The notes under the pieces were generated by a model. It worked only from the letters and a program-made list of their open reading frames with translations. It made no database searches and had not been told where the DNA came from. Positions 33,370 to 42,078 of a stretch of DNA of 64,000 nt are shown piece by piece. Every line of letters starts with the position of its first letter. The stretch's first letter is position 1. The DNA is from Phaeocystidibacter marisrubri (GTDB lineage Bacteria; Bacteroidota; Bacteroidia; Flavobacteriales; Schleiferiaceae): contig NZ_WBVQ01000001.1 in assembly GCF_008933165.1 (NCBI RefSeq), positions 682,001 to 746,000 of the forward strand, read 5' to 3'. Made by a program: the position numbers and the translations under genes.

Positions 33370-34389
33370 ATGACTATTCACCCTGAATTCAAGCTGACAC
33401 ACAAGAACAGAGCGATAACAAGAGAGGAAGTGTCCGTACAATTTCCCGAGGTTGCTCAGTTCTTGGAGGAGTGGAGTAATGAGCATACCTACATTACCTT
33501 GCAAACCAGCGGTAGTACTGGAGTTCCCAAGAAGGTCGTGATCGAAAAATCAGTGATGTGGCATTCTGCTGGTGCGACTTTAAAAGCTTTAGATTTAGAT
33601 CGACCCCTACGAGCTCTCTTAGCCTTATCTGCTTCGTACATTGCCGGCAAAATGATGTTGGTAAGAGCCATGAGAGGGGGGTGGACTTTAGAAATCGCGG
33701 CTGTCTCTTCTAATGTTCTTTCGGAAGTAGAAGGCGAGTTTTCCTTTGCCGCTCTCGTACCCATGCAAGTGGAGGCTGGGCTTCATCACCTTCTCAAATA
33801 CGGTGTAATTATTATTGGAGGAGCACCAGTAGGGGTGAGTCTGCGAAAGAAACTGGAACAAGTGGATTCAGCTATTTACGAGACCTACGGAATGACGGAA
33901 ACCGTATCCCACATTGCGATTAAGAAGATTGAATCGGGTGGTAAGAATCTATTTCACGCCTTGCCTGGTGTACATTTTTCCGCAAATGAGAATGATTGTC
34001 TAGTCATTCACGCTCCTGAATGGAATCAATCGAATTTGGTAACCACGGATGTGGTAGAGTGGGTGTCGCCAACCACCTTCCGTTGGCTGGGACGAGCAGA
34101 TTTTGTCATCAATTCGGGTGGAGTGAAAATTCATCCTGAGGAGGTGGAAACCACCATAGAGCGAAACCTAGGGATACACGGATTCCTTGTTGGAATACCC
34201 GATGAAACCATGGGAATGAAAGCAGTTTTTGTGGTGGATGAAGAACCATCCATCCCATTGGATTTTGATTTTTTATCGCCCTACCATCGTCCCAAGGAAG
34301 TGGTTGTGATTTCCACTTTTCCTCGTACTGCTACGGATAAAATAGATCGAAGAGCACTGGCGGACCATGCCGCCAGAGATTTGGCTTAG
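33370..34389 (+). CDS. menE: o-succinylbenzoate-CoA ligase
   Basis: 339 residues, an adenylate-forming enzyme in a compact form, as common for MenE of Bacteroidota. Seen: TLQTSGSTGVPKKVV (P-loop like) near 41, YETYGMTETVSHIA, GRADFVINSGGVKIHPEEVE, and the C-terminal catalytic lysine in RTATDKIDRRAL. It activates o-succinylbenzoate for MenB. It is physically separate from the other men genes, which end at 18073. Its end overlaps the convergent TsaC gene by four bases. Confidence 0.92.
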   Translation: MTIHPEFKLTHKNRAITREEVSVQFPEVAQFLEEWSNEHTYITLQTSGSTGVPKKVVIEKSVMWHSAGATLKALDLDRPLRALLALSASYIAGKMMLVRAMRGGWTLEIAAVSSNVLSEVEGEFSFAALVPMQVEAGLHHLLKYGVIIIGGAPVGVSLRKKLEQVDSAIYETYGMTETVSHIAIKKIESGGKNLFHALPGVHFSANENDCLVIHAPEWNQSNLVTTDVVEWVSPTTFRWLGRADFVINSGGVKIHPEEVETTIERNLGIHGFLVGIPDETMGMKAVFVVDEEPSIPLDFDFLSPYHRPKEVVVISTFPRTATDKIDRRALADHAARDLA

Positions 34390-35012
34390 TAGATGTCGTT
34401 CGGGTCTCCTTTTCCCAAACGGATAATTTCAATCTCTCCGTTCGACAAATCGATTACCGTAGAAGCTTCATTGTCACCATATCCTCCGTCAATAACCAAA
34501 TCAACGAGGTGGTCGTACTTCTCCTGAATAAGGCTGGGATCAGTGGTGTATTCAATCACCTCATCGTCATCGTGCACCGAGGTAGATGCCAAAGGATTGT
34601 CGAGCGAGAGCGCCAATACACGAGCTATATTGTTGTCGGGCACGCGAATACCAATGGTTTTCTTCTTGCTTTTAAAAATCTTTGGAATCGTGTTATTGGA
34701 TTCCAGGATGAAGGTAAAAGGACCTGGAAGCGCACGCTTCAAACGTTTATAAGTAGACGTGTCAAACTGACGAGTGTATTCACTCAGGTGACTCAGATCT
34801 GGGAAGATAAAAGAGAGATCCACCTTATCTAGTGATGCTCCCTTGATTCTTGCTAATCGTTCCAGTGCCTTAGGTTGACGAATATCAGCACCTATTGCAT
34901 AGACGGAATCTGTCGGGAAAATAACCAGTCCACCGTCCTTTAAAACCTTTACCGCTTTGTCAATTAAATTCTGAGGAGGATTGTCTGGATGTATGCGAAG
35001 TAAGTCGGCCAT
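34386..35012 (-). CDS. L-threonylcarbamoyladenylate synthase family protein (TsaC/YciO type)
   Basis: 208 residues from ATG at 35012. A YrdC fold with GGLVIFPTDSVYAIGADIRQ, KALPGPFTFIL-like LKRALPGPFTFILESNN and IGIRVPDNNIARVL. Family members make threonylcarbamoyl-AMP for t6A37 modification of tRNA, although the YciO branch may have a different role; the sequence is closer in style to YciO (ending STVIDLSNGEIEIIRLGKG), so I leave the symbol open. There is no Sua5 C-terminal domain. Confidence 0.88.
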   Translation of the reverse strand: MADLLRIHPDNPPQNLIDKAVKVLKDGGLVIFPTDSVYAIGADIRQPKALERLARIKGASLDKVDLSFIFPDLSHLSEYTRQFDTSTYKRLKRALPGPFTFILESNNTIPKIFKSKKKTIGIRVPDNNIARVLALSLDNPLASTSVHDDDEVIEYTTDPSLIQEKYDHLVDLVIDGGYGDNEASTVIDLSNGEIEIIRLGKGDPNDIY

Positions 35013-35189
35013 TACAGTAAGATTGATAGTCAAAAAATCACCTGTGAATGTACGGTTTTAGCATGGGTTAACCATCCGGTTGAGGGTGAAATATCGCCGA
35101 TATAGCTGTGAATTCAAGGCTTTGATTACAGGATGAGGAGAATTTGATTAATTGTTTTTCTACTTTAGGACATCTCTTATCTCAGGATC

Positions 35190-36791
35190 ATGAAGAAATT
35201 ACTCTTAGCTGCATTTACAGTGGTTCCATTCACATTGTTCTCTCAATCTAAAATTGAGTTCTCTTTTCCGTACGATTTGGACAGTGGTGAGGATGTACAA
35301 TTATATTCAACAGGTAATCAATTGCTGGTGGTACACGAGGGAGATCCACTTAGTAATTTAGGGAGTGTTCCATCGACAGACTCTTATTTATTTGATAAGT
35401 CAATACTAGGGTCTCACGTTTCTGTAGATGATTATATTGATTTTGAATATAACGGTGAGAAGTGTACCTACTTTGGTAGAGGAATTTATGACAGTCATCT
35501 CTACTATTTTTTCATGATGACCGATGAAATGCAAGAGAAGAAGGCTGAAGGCAGTGGCAGTATTTCGATTATTGGTGCTCGTGTCTTATCAAATGGGAAC
35601 TTTTTGAATCCAACCGTAGTGGCTGAAGTTCCAGTTATGTTGGATGGAGAGAAACTTGTAGGTCCTGTTGTAAGGAGCTTTCAAGACAGATTTAGTCTTA
35701 ATACATTTTACGGTGATTTGAATGAAGAAGCTTTGCTGACTGGTCAAAGTCCAGATTTTCAAGAGCTTGAAGCGGTTGTGTATTTACCGATAGATTCTTC
35801 GCCATTAAGATTTGAGAGTATTCATTCCAGAGCAGCAAGTTCATTGGGGACTTTCGACTTATTGGAAGTGACGGATACGGAGGTCTTGGCGTATTCTATT
35901 GGACCATCCAACGATGAGCAGACAGCTTGGTTTGGAAGTTTACTCGATACAGAAATTAAAGTCTATGTCACGGATAGAGCGAATGAAAATGTTCTTGATA
36001 TTAAGTTAGATCTCAATGAGATTCAAGTCCCATTTGGTGAAATGAGCTCTTGGAGTTATGTAAACGATTCACTTTTTCGATTTGCTTGTTTGGGTGTGAA
36101 AAATCAAGTTATTGGCGTGTATTTTCAGTCCATAAACTTATCGACTTTTGAGTTTGCTAAACCTGAATTTTTTGGATTCAACTCTCGTTACAATGAAGGA
36201 GATCCATTGAATTACAATGCGAGCTCGCTTAGCAAAGATGTGAGTGGCATATCTCGAAGGTTTACGGTTGGTGGATATAATTATCAATTATCAAACGTAT
36301 TGTTCAAATCAGATGGAGGTAGCTATGTAGTTTGGGAGGCGTATGACAATGCAGAAGGACACGACTTTGAATTTAAAAATGTGGTTGTAGAGAGTATTTC
36401 GGTAGACGGAAAGAGAGCGTGGAGAAAAGTCATTCCTAGACGACACAAGGACATGTGCGCTGTTAATTCTGAGATCATTTCATTAATTGAAGATGATGAC
36501 TTACACGTTTTTTACTTCGATAATGTGGAGAATTTAGAGCGGTTACATGCTAATGATTTTGAAGAGGAAATCTCCATAGAAGAGTTGAACGACGTTGATG
36601 ACGGCGCACTTTTCCACTTGAGTTTTGCGAGTTCAGGAGATTCGGTTCAAGTGGAGCGAGTGGGGGAGTACAGTGGCGAAAGTGATATCCTTCCCAACTT
36701 TACCTCTTTTGAATATGATGAAGCGAATCGAGCAGTATATGCCAACTTTATAGAGGGTGATAAGGGATATGTCGCGGTCATTGTATTTTGA
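35190..36791 (+). CDS. secreted protein of unknown function
   Basis: 533 residues with a signal peptide (residues 1-19, LLAAFTVVPFTLFSQ). The rest is acidic, rich in Asp, Glu, Ser and Phe, and may form a beta-propeller-like structure by its regular strand-turn patterns (inference). There is no T9SS tail. Base use is more AT-rich than the flanking metabolic genes, as for the other exported unknowns in this window. Transcription ends at the hairpin at 36814-36838. Confidence 0.75.
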   Translation: MKKLLLAAFTVVPFTLFSQSKIEFSFPYDLDSGEDVQLYSTGNQLLVVHEGDPLSNLGSVPSTDSYLFDKSILGSHVSVDDYIDFEYNGEKCTYFGRGIYDSHLYYFFMMTDEMQEKKAEGSGSISIIGARVLSNGNFLNPTVVAEVPVMLDGEKLVGPVVRSFQDRFSLNTFYGDLNEEALLTGQSPDFQELEAVVYLPIDSSPLRFESIHSRAASSLGTFDLLEVTDTEVLAYSIGPSNDEQTAWFGSLLDTEIKVYVTDRANENVLDIKLDLNEIQVPFGEMSSWSYVNDSLFRFACLGVKNQVIGVYFQSINLSTFEFAKPEFFGFNSRYNEGDPLNYNASSLSKDVSGISRRFTVGGYNYQLSNVLFKSDGGSYVVWEAYDNAEGHDFEFKNVVVESISVDGKRAWRKVIPRRHKDMCAVNSEIISLIEDDDLHVFYFDNVENLERLHANDFEEEISIEELNDVDDGALFHLSFASSGDSVQVERVGEYSGESDILPNFTSFEYDEANRAVYANFIEGDKGYVAVIVF

Positions 36792-36813
36792 TGACCGTAA
36801 GGAATAAACAAAA

Positions 36814-36838
36814 AAAGGGCGCTCAACGAGCGCCCTTT
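36814..36838. terminator. bidirectional intrinsic terminator
   Basis: An inverted repeat AAAGGGCGCTC...GAGCGCCCTTT with a 3-base AAC loop. The A-run at 36809-36816 gives a U-tract for minus-strand transcripts (aldolase gene), and TTTCTCT follows on plus. It ends both converging genes. Confidence 0.9.
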
Positions 36839-36859
36839 CTCTATTCGAATCAATTCGAA

Positions 36860-37516
36860 TTATGAATTTGACTTTGCGTGGTCTGCCAAGAATTGCTGTA
36901 GGCCGATGTCTGTCAATGGGTGCTTCAAAAGAGCAGTGATAGCACTTAGAGGACCCGTCATTACGTCTGCACCAATTTCAGCGCACTCAATGATGTGCAT
37001 TGGGTGACGAACAGAAGCGGCTAGAATTTCAGTTTCGTAACCGTAGTTGTCATAAATCACACGGATTTTCTCGATGAGGTCAAGACCATCCGTTGAGATA
37101 TCATCCAAGCGACCGATAAATGGCGAAACGTATGTTGCACCTGCTTTGGCAGCAAGAAGAGCCTGTCCGGCAGAGAATACCAATGTACAGTTGGTCTTGA
37201 TGCCTTGATCACTAAAGTAGCGGATGGCTTTAACACCGTCTTTGATCATAGGAACCTTCACAACGATTTTTGGATTGAGTTCAGCTAGAGCCATACCCTC
37301 TTTAATGATTCCTTCGTAGTCGGTAGAAATCACTTCAGCACTTACATCGCCATCCACGATATCGCAAATTGCCTTGTAGTGGTTGATTACATTTTCCTGA
37401 CCGCTGATGCCTTCTTTGGCCATGAGCGATGGGTTGGTAGTTACCCCGTCCAATACGCCCAAATCTTGAGCTTCGCGAATCTGATCGAGGTTAGCAGTGT
37501 CAATGAAAAACTTCAT
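36860..37516 (-). CDS. fsa: fructose-6-phosphate aldolase/transaldolase
   Basis: 218 residues, the short (TalC/MipB) class. The TIM barrel starts [16 protein letters not shown], then [17 protein letters not shown], and the Schiff-base lysine is in [17 protein letters not shown]; the end of the barrel reads [20 protein letters not shown] and [10 protein letters not shown]. It works on C6/C7 sugars in the pentose phosphate pathway or as a fructose-6-phosphate aldolase; which of the two is not decidable by eye. A -7 box TACCTTTG is seen on the minus strand at 37547-37554. Confidence 0.95.
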   Translation of the reverse strand: MKFFIDTANLDQIREAQDLGVLDGVTTNPSLMAKEGISGQENVINHYKAICDIVDGDVSAEVISTDYEGIIKEGMALAELNPKIVVKVPMIKDGVKAIRYFSDQGIKTNCTLVFSAGQALLAAKAGATYVSPFIGRLDDISTDGLDLIEKIRVIYDNYGYETEILAASVRHPMHIIECAEIGADVMTGPLSAITALLKHPLTDIGLQQFLADHAKSNS

Positions 37517-37546
37517 GCTGTGAAGATTGAGATTTTAAAATCGAGG

Positions 37547-37554
37547 CAAAGGTA
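37547..37554 (-). promoter_or_regulatory. -7 box of the aldolase/transaldolase gene
   Basis: TACCTTTG on the minus strand, about 30 nt before the ATG at 37516. The -33 region is not clear. Confidence 0.5.
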
Positions 37555-37707
37555 GGGAAAGAGGGTGAGGTGTGGGAGATGAGAAGTGAGAATTTGACAA
37601 AGGTGGAAGGTCGGAGATTCGTCAAGCAAGAGATTCTGTTAACGGCTGATGCGTAGGGAGTTGCAAAAGATGATGTGCGTTAAATCGAAACGATAAGGCA
37701 CAAAAAA

Positions 37708-37805
37708 TGGGCAAGCTCCTCATATCACACCGCTCAACCAGTTACCCTTGCTTCCTTCCGGACCTGGGGGAGTTCACCAGGAGCTGGTTGTATGAGACTT
37801 GCCCA
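37708..37805 (-). ncRNA. ffs: signal recognition particle RNA (small bacterial type)
   Basis: About 98 nt. The minus strand carries the universally conserved SRP apical region: CAGGTCCGGAAGGAAGCAAG (helix 8 and GGAA tetraloop with both internal loops). The ends pair as TGGGCAAG and CTTGCCCA. A run of U follows the closing stem at the 3' end. The RNA pairs with Ffh for co-translational membrane targeting. A matching promoter lies directly upstream. Confidence 0.97.
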
Positions 37806-37808
37806 CTG

Positions 37809-37839
37809 CAAAGGTAAGGCTAGAAAACCGAATGAAAAA
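37809..37839 (-). promoter_or_regulatory. promoter of SRP RNA
   Basis: On the minus strand TTTT (37836-37839), 19 bp, then TACCTTTG (37809-37816), 4-5 nt before the RNA 5' end at about 37804. This gives a good calibration point for this organism's -7 box to start distance. Confidence 0.75.
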
Positions 37840-37874
37840 AGGTTTTTCAGTACTATTTCCCTGATGGCATTGGC

Positions 37875-37882
37875 TATCTTTG
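37875..37882 (+). promoter_or_regulatory. -7 box of the nuclease gene
   Basis: TATCTTTG five nt before the ATG at 37888. With the SRP RNA spacing as a guide, transcription would start at or next to the ATG. Confidence 0.55.
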
Positions 37883-37887
37883 CCCGC

Positions 37888-39477
37888 ATGAAACGAATGA
37901 ACCTGACGCTCAAAGCCTTGCTTCTTGCAAGTGGCGCTATTTCTGCCCAATCTCTTGAAGTATCTCCTTCACAATTGCAATTCGGTTACGTTTTAGAAAC
38001 TACTCCGGATAGCCTTCAAGTAATGATTCACAACAAAACTCCGAATCAAGTGGATTTGGACTTGAACCTGAGTCGCGAAGTATACGGAGACGATGCCTTT
38101 CGTTTTAATCCGAATACGGTGAGCATTGCTCCTTTGGATTCAACTCCAGTTTGGGTGGTATTTAGTCCAATTCACAATGTGGATTACAGCGGTAATATCC
38201 TCTTTGCCGATAATGGTCCCGCAGGTGCAGTCTCTCTAGAGGTGAATGCACAAGGAAGATATTCGAAATCGTACTATGCTCCTACTGAGAACTTAAATGA
38301 GGAAGCCCTAAAGTCTGCCTTGAATACTTTACTTGCGCAGAATTACAGTTCGCTTTCGTACGATGGAGCTCGCGATCAGATGTATGGATCCATCGACAAT
38401 GTAGGTGGAGATGTGGAATGCGTGTATACCGGAAGGGTAGCGACATTCAACGATAGACCTGGCGCGAATGCGAACAACTTCAACTGTGAGCACACTTTTC
38501 CGCAAGGCTTCTTCAACTCCGCTCAACCCATGAGAAGTGACATTCACCATTTGTATCCTACCGATGCAGCGGTGAACAGCCGAAGGAATAATCACCCTTT
38601 TGGAATGGTTGCCAATCCTTCATGGACAGGGGGAGGAAGTAAATATGGCAATTCTGTATTTGAACCTCGCGATGCTCATAAAGGAGCAGCAGCACGTGCC
38701 ATGTTGTACTTCGTTATTCGATACCAAGACTATCAGAACTTCTTTGCCCCACAAGAGGCGATTCTTAAAGCCTGGAATGAGCAGTTTACTCCTTCGGCTT
38801 TTGAAAAGGGGAGAAACGATGATGTTTACGCTATTCAGAACAACAGAAACCCATTTGTTGATTATCCACAAATGGTCCGCCGAATCAACAACTTTGTGAC
38901 AAATTCCTCTGCACCTGTTGACTTTGAATTGTCGCTCGCCAACGACACCCTCTACCTGCCCGTAGATGCACAAGCCAACCACAACGTGATATTCAGAACG
39001 GCCGTTTTGAACACCGGAAATCAACCGGTTTTTGTTCAGCCTTTTCCAACAGGGTTGAGCAACTTGAATTATACTAATGGCACGGATCAGCCAGAAACAC
39101 TCTTGCCCGGTGAGGGCAAAGTTCTGGAGTTGATTTATTCGTATTCCGGTGTATTCAATTCAGATACGACCATTCGCTTAGCTACTAATTTGCCTTCTGG
39201 TTTTGTGAATATTCCCATCCGATCTACCCCCTTTGCTCTTTCAAATGCAGAGTGGAGTGAAGCAATCGGAACTCTTTACCCCAATCCTGCCAATGATGTG
39301 GTTTACCTTCCAGAAGGTACGGAGTCGGTTGAGGTATTCGATGTAAATGGTCGAGTACATTATAGTGGACAAGGCGCTACTCTTCATGTAAGTGAGTGGA
39401 TAGAAGGGGTATACACCGTTCGCTATAAACTAAAAGATCAGTACGTTACAGAACGACTCGTTGTCACCCATCTGTAA
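37888..39477 (+). CDS. T9SS-secreted endonuclease I family nuclease
   Basis: 529 residues from ATG at 37888. An earlier frame start at 37792 would lie in the SRP RNA gene. A signal peptide (LTLKALLLASGAISAQ) leads to an Ig-like, DUF1573/HYDIN-type module (about 20-120), then the EndA/NucM nuclease core with NCEHTFPQGFF and the His-rich SDIHHLYPTDAAVNSRRNNH. A T9SS sorting domain closes it (LYPNPANDVVYLP...VEVFDVNGRVHYSG...EGVYTVRY). It should be an extracellular DNase/RNase. Confidence 0.94.
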   Translation: MKRMNLTLKALLLASGAISAQSLEVSPSQLQFGYVLETTPDSLQVMIHNKTPNQVDLDLNLSREVYGDDAFRFNPNTVSIAPLDSTPVWVVFSPIHNVDYSGNILFADNGPAGAVSLEVNAQGRYSKSYYAPTENLNEEALKSALNTLLAQNYSSLSYDGARDQMYGSIDNVGGDVECVYTGRVATFNDRPGANANNFNCEHTFPQGFFNSAQPMRSDIHHLYPTDAAVNSRRNNHPFGMVANPSWTGGGSKYGNSVFEPRDAHKGAAARAMLYFVIRYQDYQNFFAPQEAILKAWNEQFTPSAFEKGRNDDVYAIQNNRNPFVDYPQMVRRINNFVTNSSAPVDFELSLANDTLYLPVDAQANHNVIFRTAVLNTGNQPVFVQPFPTGLSNLNYTNGTDQPETLLPGEGKVLELIYSYSGVFNSDTTIRLATNLPSGFVNIPIRSTPFALSNAEWSEAIGTLYPNPANDVVYLPEGTESVEVFDVNGRVHYSGQGATLHVSEWIEGVYTVRYKLKDQYVTERLVVTHL

Positions 39478-39492
39478 GTAGTTTCTTCCAGT

Positions 39493-39500
39493 TATATTTG
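39493..39500 (+). promoter_or_regulatory. -7 box of DUF4199-glycosyltransferase operon
   Basis: TATATTTG (TAnnTTTG), 33 nt before the ATG at 39534. A -33 box at 19 bp is not clear. Confidence 0.5.
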
Positions 39501-39533
39501 CTGAATTACAAAACTGAACAACTTCACACTTTC

Positions 39534-40061
39534 ATGGATCCACTTTTAAAGAAAGTCGCTGTCCGTTATGGCGGAATCATGAGTGCCATTGCCGTCCTCT
39601 ATTTGGTAATCGCCTACGTCGTGGACCCGTACTACATCATGTGGGAATTTGTTCGCTACCCGCTGAACATCGTGCTTTTGATCATGTCGGTTCTGACATT
39701 TAAGAAGTGGAACGGCGGTTATAGTTCGTTTAAAGAGACGTTTTCCGCTTGGATTTTACCTACAATCATGACAACGGCCATTTTGATAGTTGTCAAGTTG
39801 ATTCTCTTCTGGGGAATTGATCCAAACTTTGTCACAGAATTAAGAGGATACGAAGTACAGTTCCAGCAATATGTTGCGAAATTGGCCAATCCAACACCCG
39901 AGCAATTGCAAATGCAAGCGGAGATGTTGGATGAACAACTGGCAGTGAAAACTAAAGTGGGTCTGATCAATGAGTACTTGTTCCTCATTGTTGTGAATAC
40001 CATCTTTGGATTGTTGATTTCAGCTGCACTCACCAAGGCTAAGCCTTTAGATACGAAGTAA
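39534..40061 (+). CDS. DUF4199 membrane protein
   Basis: 175 residues from ATG at 39534, beginning MDPLLKKVAVRYGGIMSAIA. Four hydrophobic segments, with the conserved SFKETFSAWILPTIMT and a hydrophilic loop between helices 3 and 4. DUF4199 proteins are typical of Bacteroidota and often precede a dolichol-phosphate-mannose-synthase-like glycosyltransferase, as they do here (3-bp gap). Role unknown. Confidence 0.92.
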   Translation: MDPLLKKVAVRYGGIMSAIAVLYLVIAYVVDPYYIMWEFVRYPLNIVLLIMSVLTFKKWNGGYSSFKETFSAWILPTIMTTAILIVVKLILFWGIDPNFVTELRGYEVQFQQYVAKLANPTPEQLQMQAEMLDEQLAVKTKVGLINEYLFLIVVNTIFGLLISAALTKAKPLDTK

Positions 40062-40064
40062 TAG

Positions 40065-41033
40065 ATGGCAAATTCTGTAGATATTTCGGTGGTTATCCCT
40101 CTCTACAACGAAGAGGAAAGCTTGCCAGAACTCTATGCTTGGATTGTTAAAGTCATGACGGAGAATAATTTCTCTTTCGAGGTTTTCTTCATGAATGATG
40201 GTTCTACGGACTCCTCTTGGGAGGTGATTCAGAAGCTTCATAACGAAGATCCTGAGCACGTTCGCGCCATCCGTTTCCGCAAGAATCAAGGCAAATCAGC
40301 TGCACTGAACGTTGGTTTTAAAAAGACGAAAGGCGATGTGGTGATTACCATGGATGCCGATCTTCAAGATAGTCCAGACGAAATTCCAGATCTCTATAAG
40401 ATGATTATGGAAGACGGTTGGGATTTGGTTTCAGGATGGAAGAAAAAGCGTCATGATCCGCTCTCGAAAACCATCCCTACCAAACTGTTCAATTGGGCCA
40501 CTCGCAAGATGTCGGGTATTTACTTGCACGACTTCAACTGTGGCCTGAAGGCTTACAAAGGCGAGGTGGTTCAGAACGTTGACGTTACCGGTGAAATGCA
40601 CCGCTATATTCCCATTTTGGCAAAGAATGCGGGCTTCCCTAAAATCACCGAAAAGGTGGTGGTGCATCAAGCGAGGAAGTATGGCACAACCAAGTTTGGA
40701 CTCGACCGTTTTATCAATGGATTTCTGGATTTGCTCACACTATACGTGGTTACTCGATTCAGCAAGCGTCCCATGCATTTCTTTGGATTGATAGGAACCT
40801 TGATGTTCTTTATCGGCTTTGTTGCAATGGTGGGCTTGATTGCCTGGAAGTTCTGGAAATTAAGCGCAGGCGGTGATCCTGGATTGATTGCCGATAATCC
40901 TCTCTTCTATATGTTCTTGACTTCCATGTTGTTAGGTACTCAGCTATTCACAACAGGCTTTTTGGCAGAATTGATGTCTAGAAATTCTGCGAAGACGGTG
41001 GATTATACCATCGACGAAACGCTAGGTGAATGA
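40065..41033 (+). CDS. family 2 glycosyltransferase (DPM1/GtrB-like)
   Basis: 322 residues. Catalytic GT-A domain: DISVVIPLYNEEESLPELYA, MNDGSTDSSWEV, VVITMDADLQDSPDEIPDL with the DxD-type motif, and the HQARKYGTTKFG acceptor-binding segment. Two C-terminal membrane helices follow (LIGTLMFFIGFVAMVGLIAW and the MFLTSMLLGTQLFTTGFLAE stretch). Such enzymes load a sugar onto a polyprenyl phosphate at the inner membrane. It overlaps the next glycosyltransferase by four bases. Confidence 0.94.
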   Translation: MANSVDISVVIPLYNEEESLPELYAWIVKVMTENNFSFEVFFMNDGSTDSSWEVIQKLHNEDPEHVRAIRFRKNQGKSAALNVGFKKTKGDVVITMDADLQDSPDEIPDLYKMIMEDGWDLVSGWKKKRHDPLSKTIPTKLFNWATRKMSGIYLHDFNCGLKAYKGEVVQNVDVTGEMHRYIPILAKNAGFPKITEKVVVHQARKYGTTKFGLDRFINGFLDLLTLYVVTRFSKRPMHFFGLIGTLMFFIGFVAMVGLIAWKFWKLSAGGDPGLIADNPLFYMFLTSMLLGTQLFTTGFLAELMSRNSAKTVDYTIDETLGE

Positions 41034-42016
41034 GTCATCCTAGATTTTCACTAATCGTCCCCACTTTCGGTCGACCAGAAGAGGTTACCGAGTTTCTGGA
41101 AAGCTTACTCGAACAAGATTATGATTCGTTTGAAGTCATTATTTCAGATGGAACGCCCAAGGATACGCTTCGCCCTGAACTCGAGCGCTTTCTCGATCAA
41201 GAGGTATATCCGCTAACTCTTCACTACGAGGAGTATTTGCCTGTAAGCGCCGCCAGAAATGATGGAGCTAAAATTGCAATAGGGGATTACTTCATTTTCT
41301 TAGATTCAGATTGCATTATTCCATCGGGATATTTGAAGGCTATTGATGCCTACATCGAAAAGAATGACCCTGATATTTTCGGGGGACCCGATGCGGCACA
41401 TGCAGATTTCACGACCCTTCAAAAGGCCATTTCATATTCCATGACTTCCATGCTCACTACGGGTGGAATTCGTGGGAAGAAATCACATGTGGGAACCTAT
41501 CACCCCAGAGGATTTAATATGGGGATGAAGCGTTCTGCTTTTGAAGCAGTGAACGGTTATAGCACCTTCCGTTGCGGTGAAGATATAGAACTGAGTATTC
41601 GTTTGATAAAAGCGGGGTATAGAACAGCACTAATTGAAGACGCGCATGTATTCCACAAGCGCAGAACTAGTATCAGGCAGTTCTTCAAGCAGGTGTATAG
41701 ATTTGGAGCGGCACGAATCAATATTTGGAAATTGCATCCGGAAGAAATGAAGTTGACGCACGTTTTTCCGCTCGCCTTCATAACGTATTTCATCGTTTCC
41801 ATTCTCGCCATTTTGTCTTACTATGGAAGTCTGCTTGCAATTCCCATGATACTTTACACGTTAGCCGTTTGGGTAGACGCCACTTTTCAGAATAAGTCCA
41901 TTCGCGTTGGTTCACTTGCAGTGATTACAACAGTTGTGATGCATGCTGGATATGGGTGGGGCTTTCTCAAGAACTACATTCATTGGTCAAGACACGGAGA
42001 AGGGATGAAACTCTAA
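41030..42016 (+). CDS. family 2 glycosyltransferase
   Basis: 328 residues. GT-A domain: FSLIVPTFGRPEEVTEFLES, SDGTPKD, FIFLDSDCIIPSGYLKA, NMGMKRSAFEAVNGYSTFRC and GEDIELSIRLIKAGYR (ED motif). The C-terminal part has two or three hydrophobic segments (LAFITYFIVSILAILSYYGS). Sugar donor and acceptor are unknown. It is coupled to the preceding GT by ATGA. Confidence 0.93.
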   Translation: MSHPRFSLIVPTFGRPEEVTEFLESLLEQDYDSFEVIISDGTPKDTLRPELERFLDQEVYPLTLHYEEYLPVSAARNDGAKIAIGDYFIFLDSDCIIPSGYLKAIDAYIEKNDPDIFGGPDAAHADFTTLQKAISYSMTSMLTTGGIRGKKSHVGTYHPRGFNMGMKRSAFEAVNGYSTFRCGEDIELSIRLIKAGYRTALIEDAHVFHKRRTSIRQFFKQVYRFGAARINIWKLHPEEMKLTHVFPLAFITYFIVSILAILSYYGSLLAIPMILYTLAVWVDATFQNKSIRVGSLAVITTVVMHAGYGWGFLKNYIHWSRHGEGMKL

Positions 42017-42078
42017 TGGAAATTGTATTCCGTTTGTTACATTTACGTGCTACTTGACGCGATTCCATCGACCGAACT

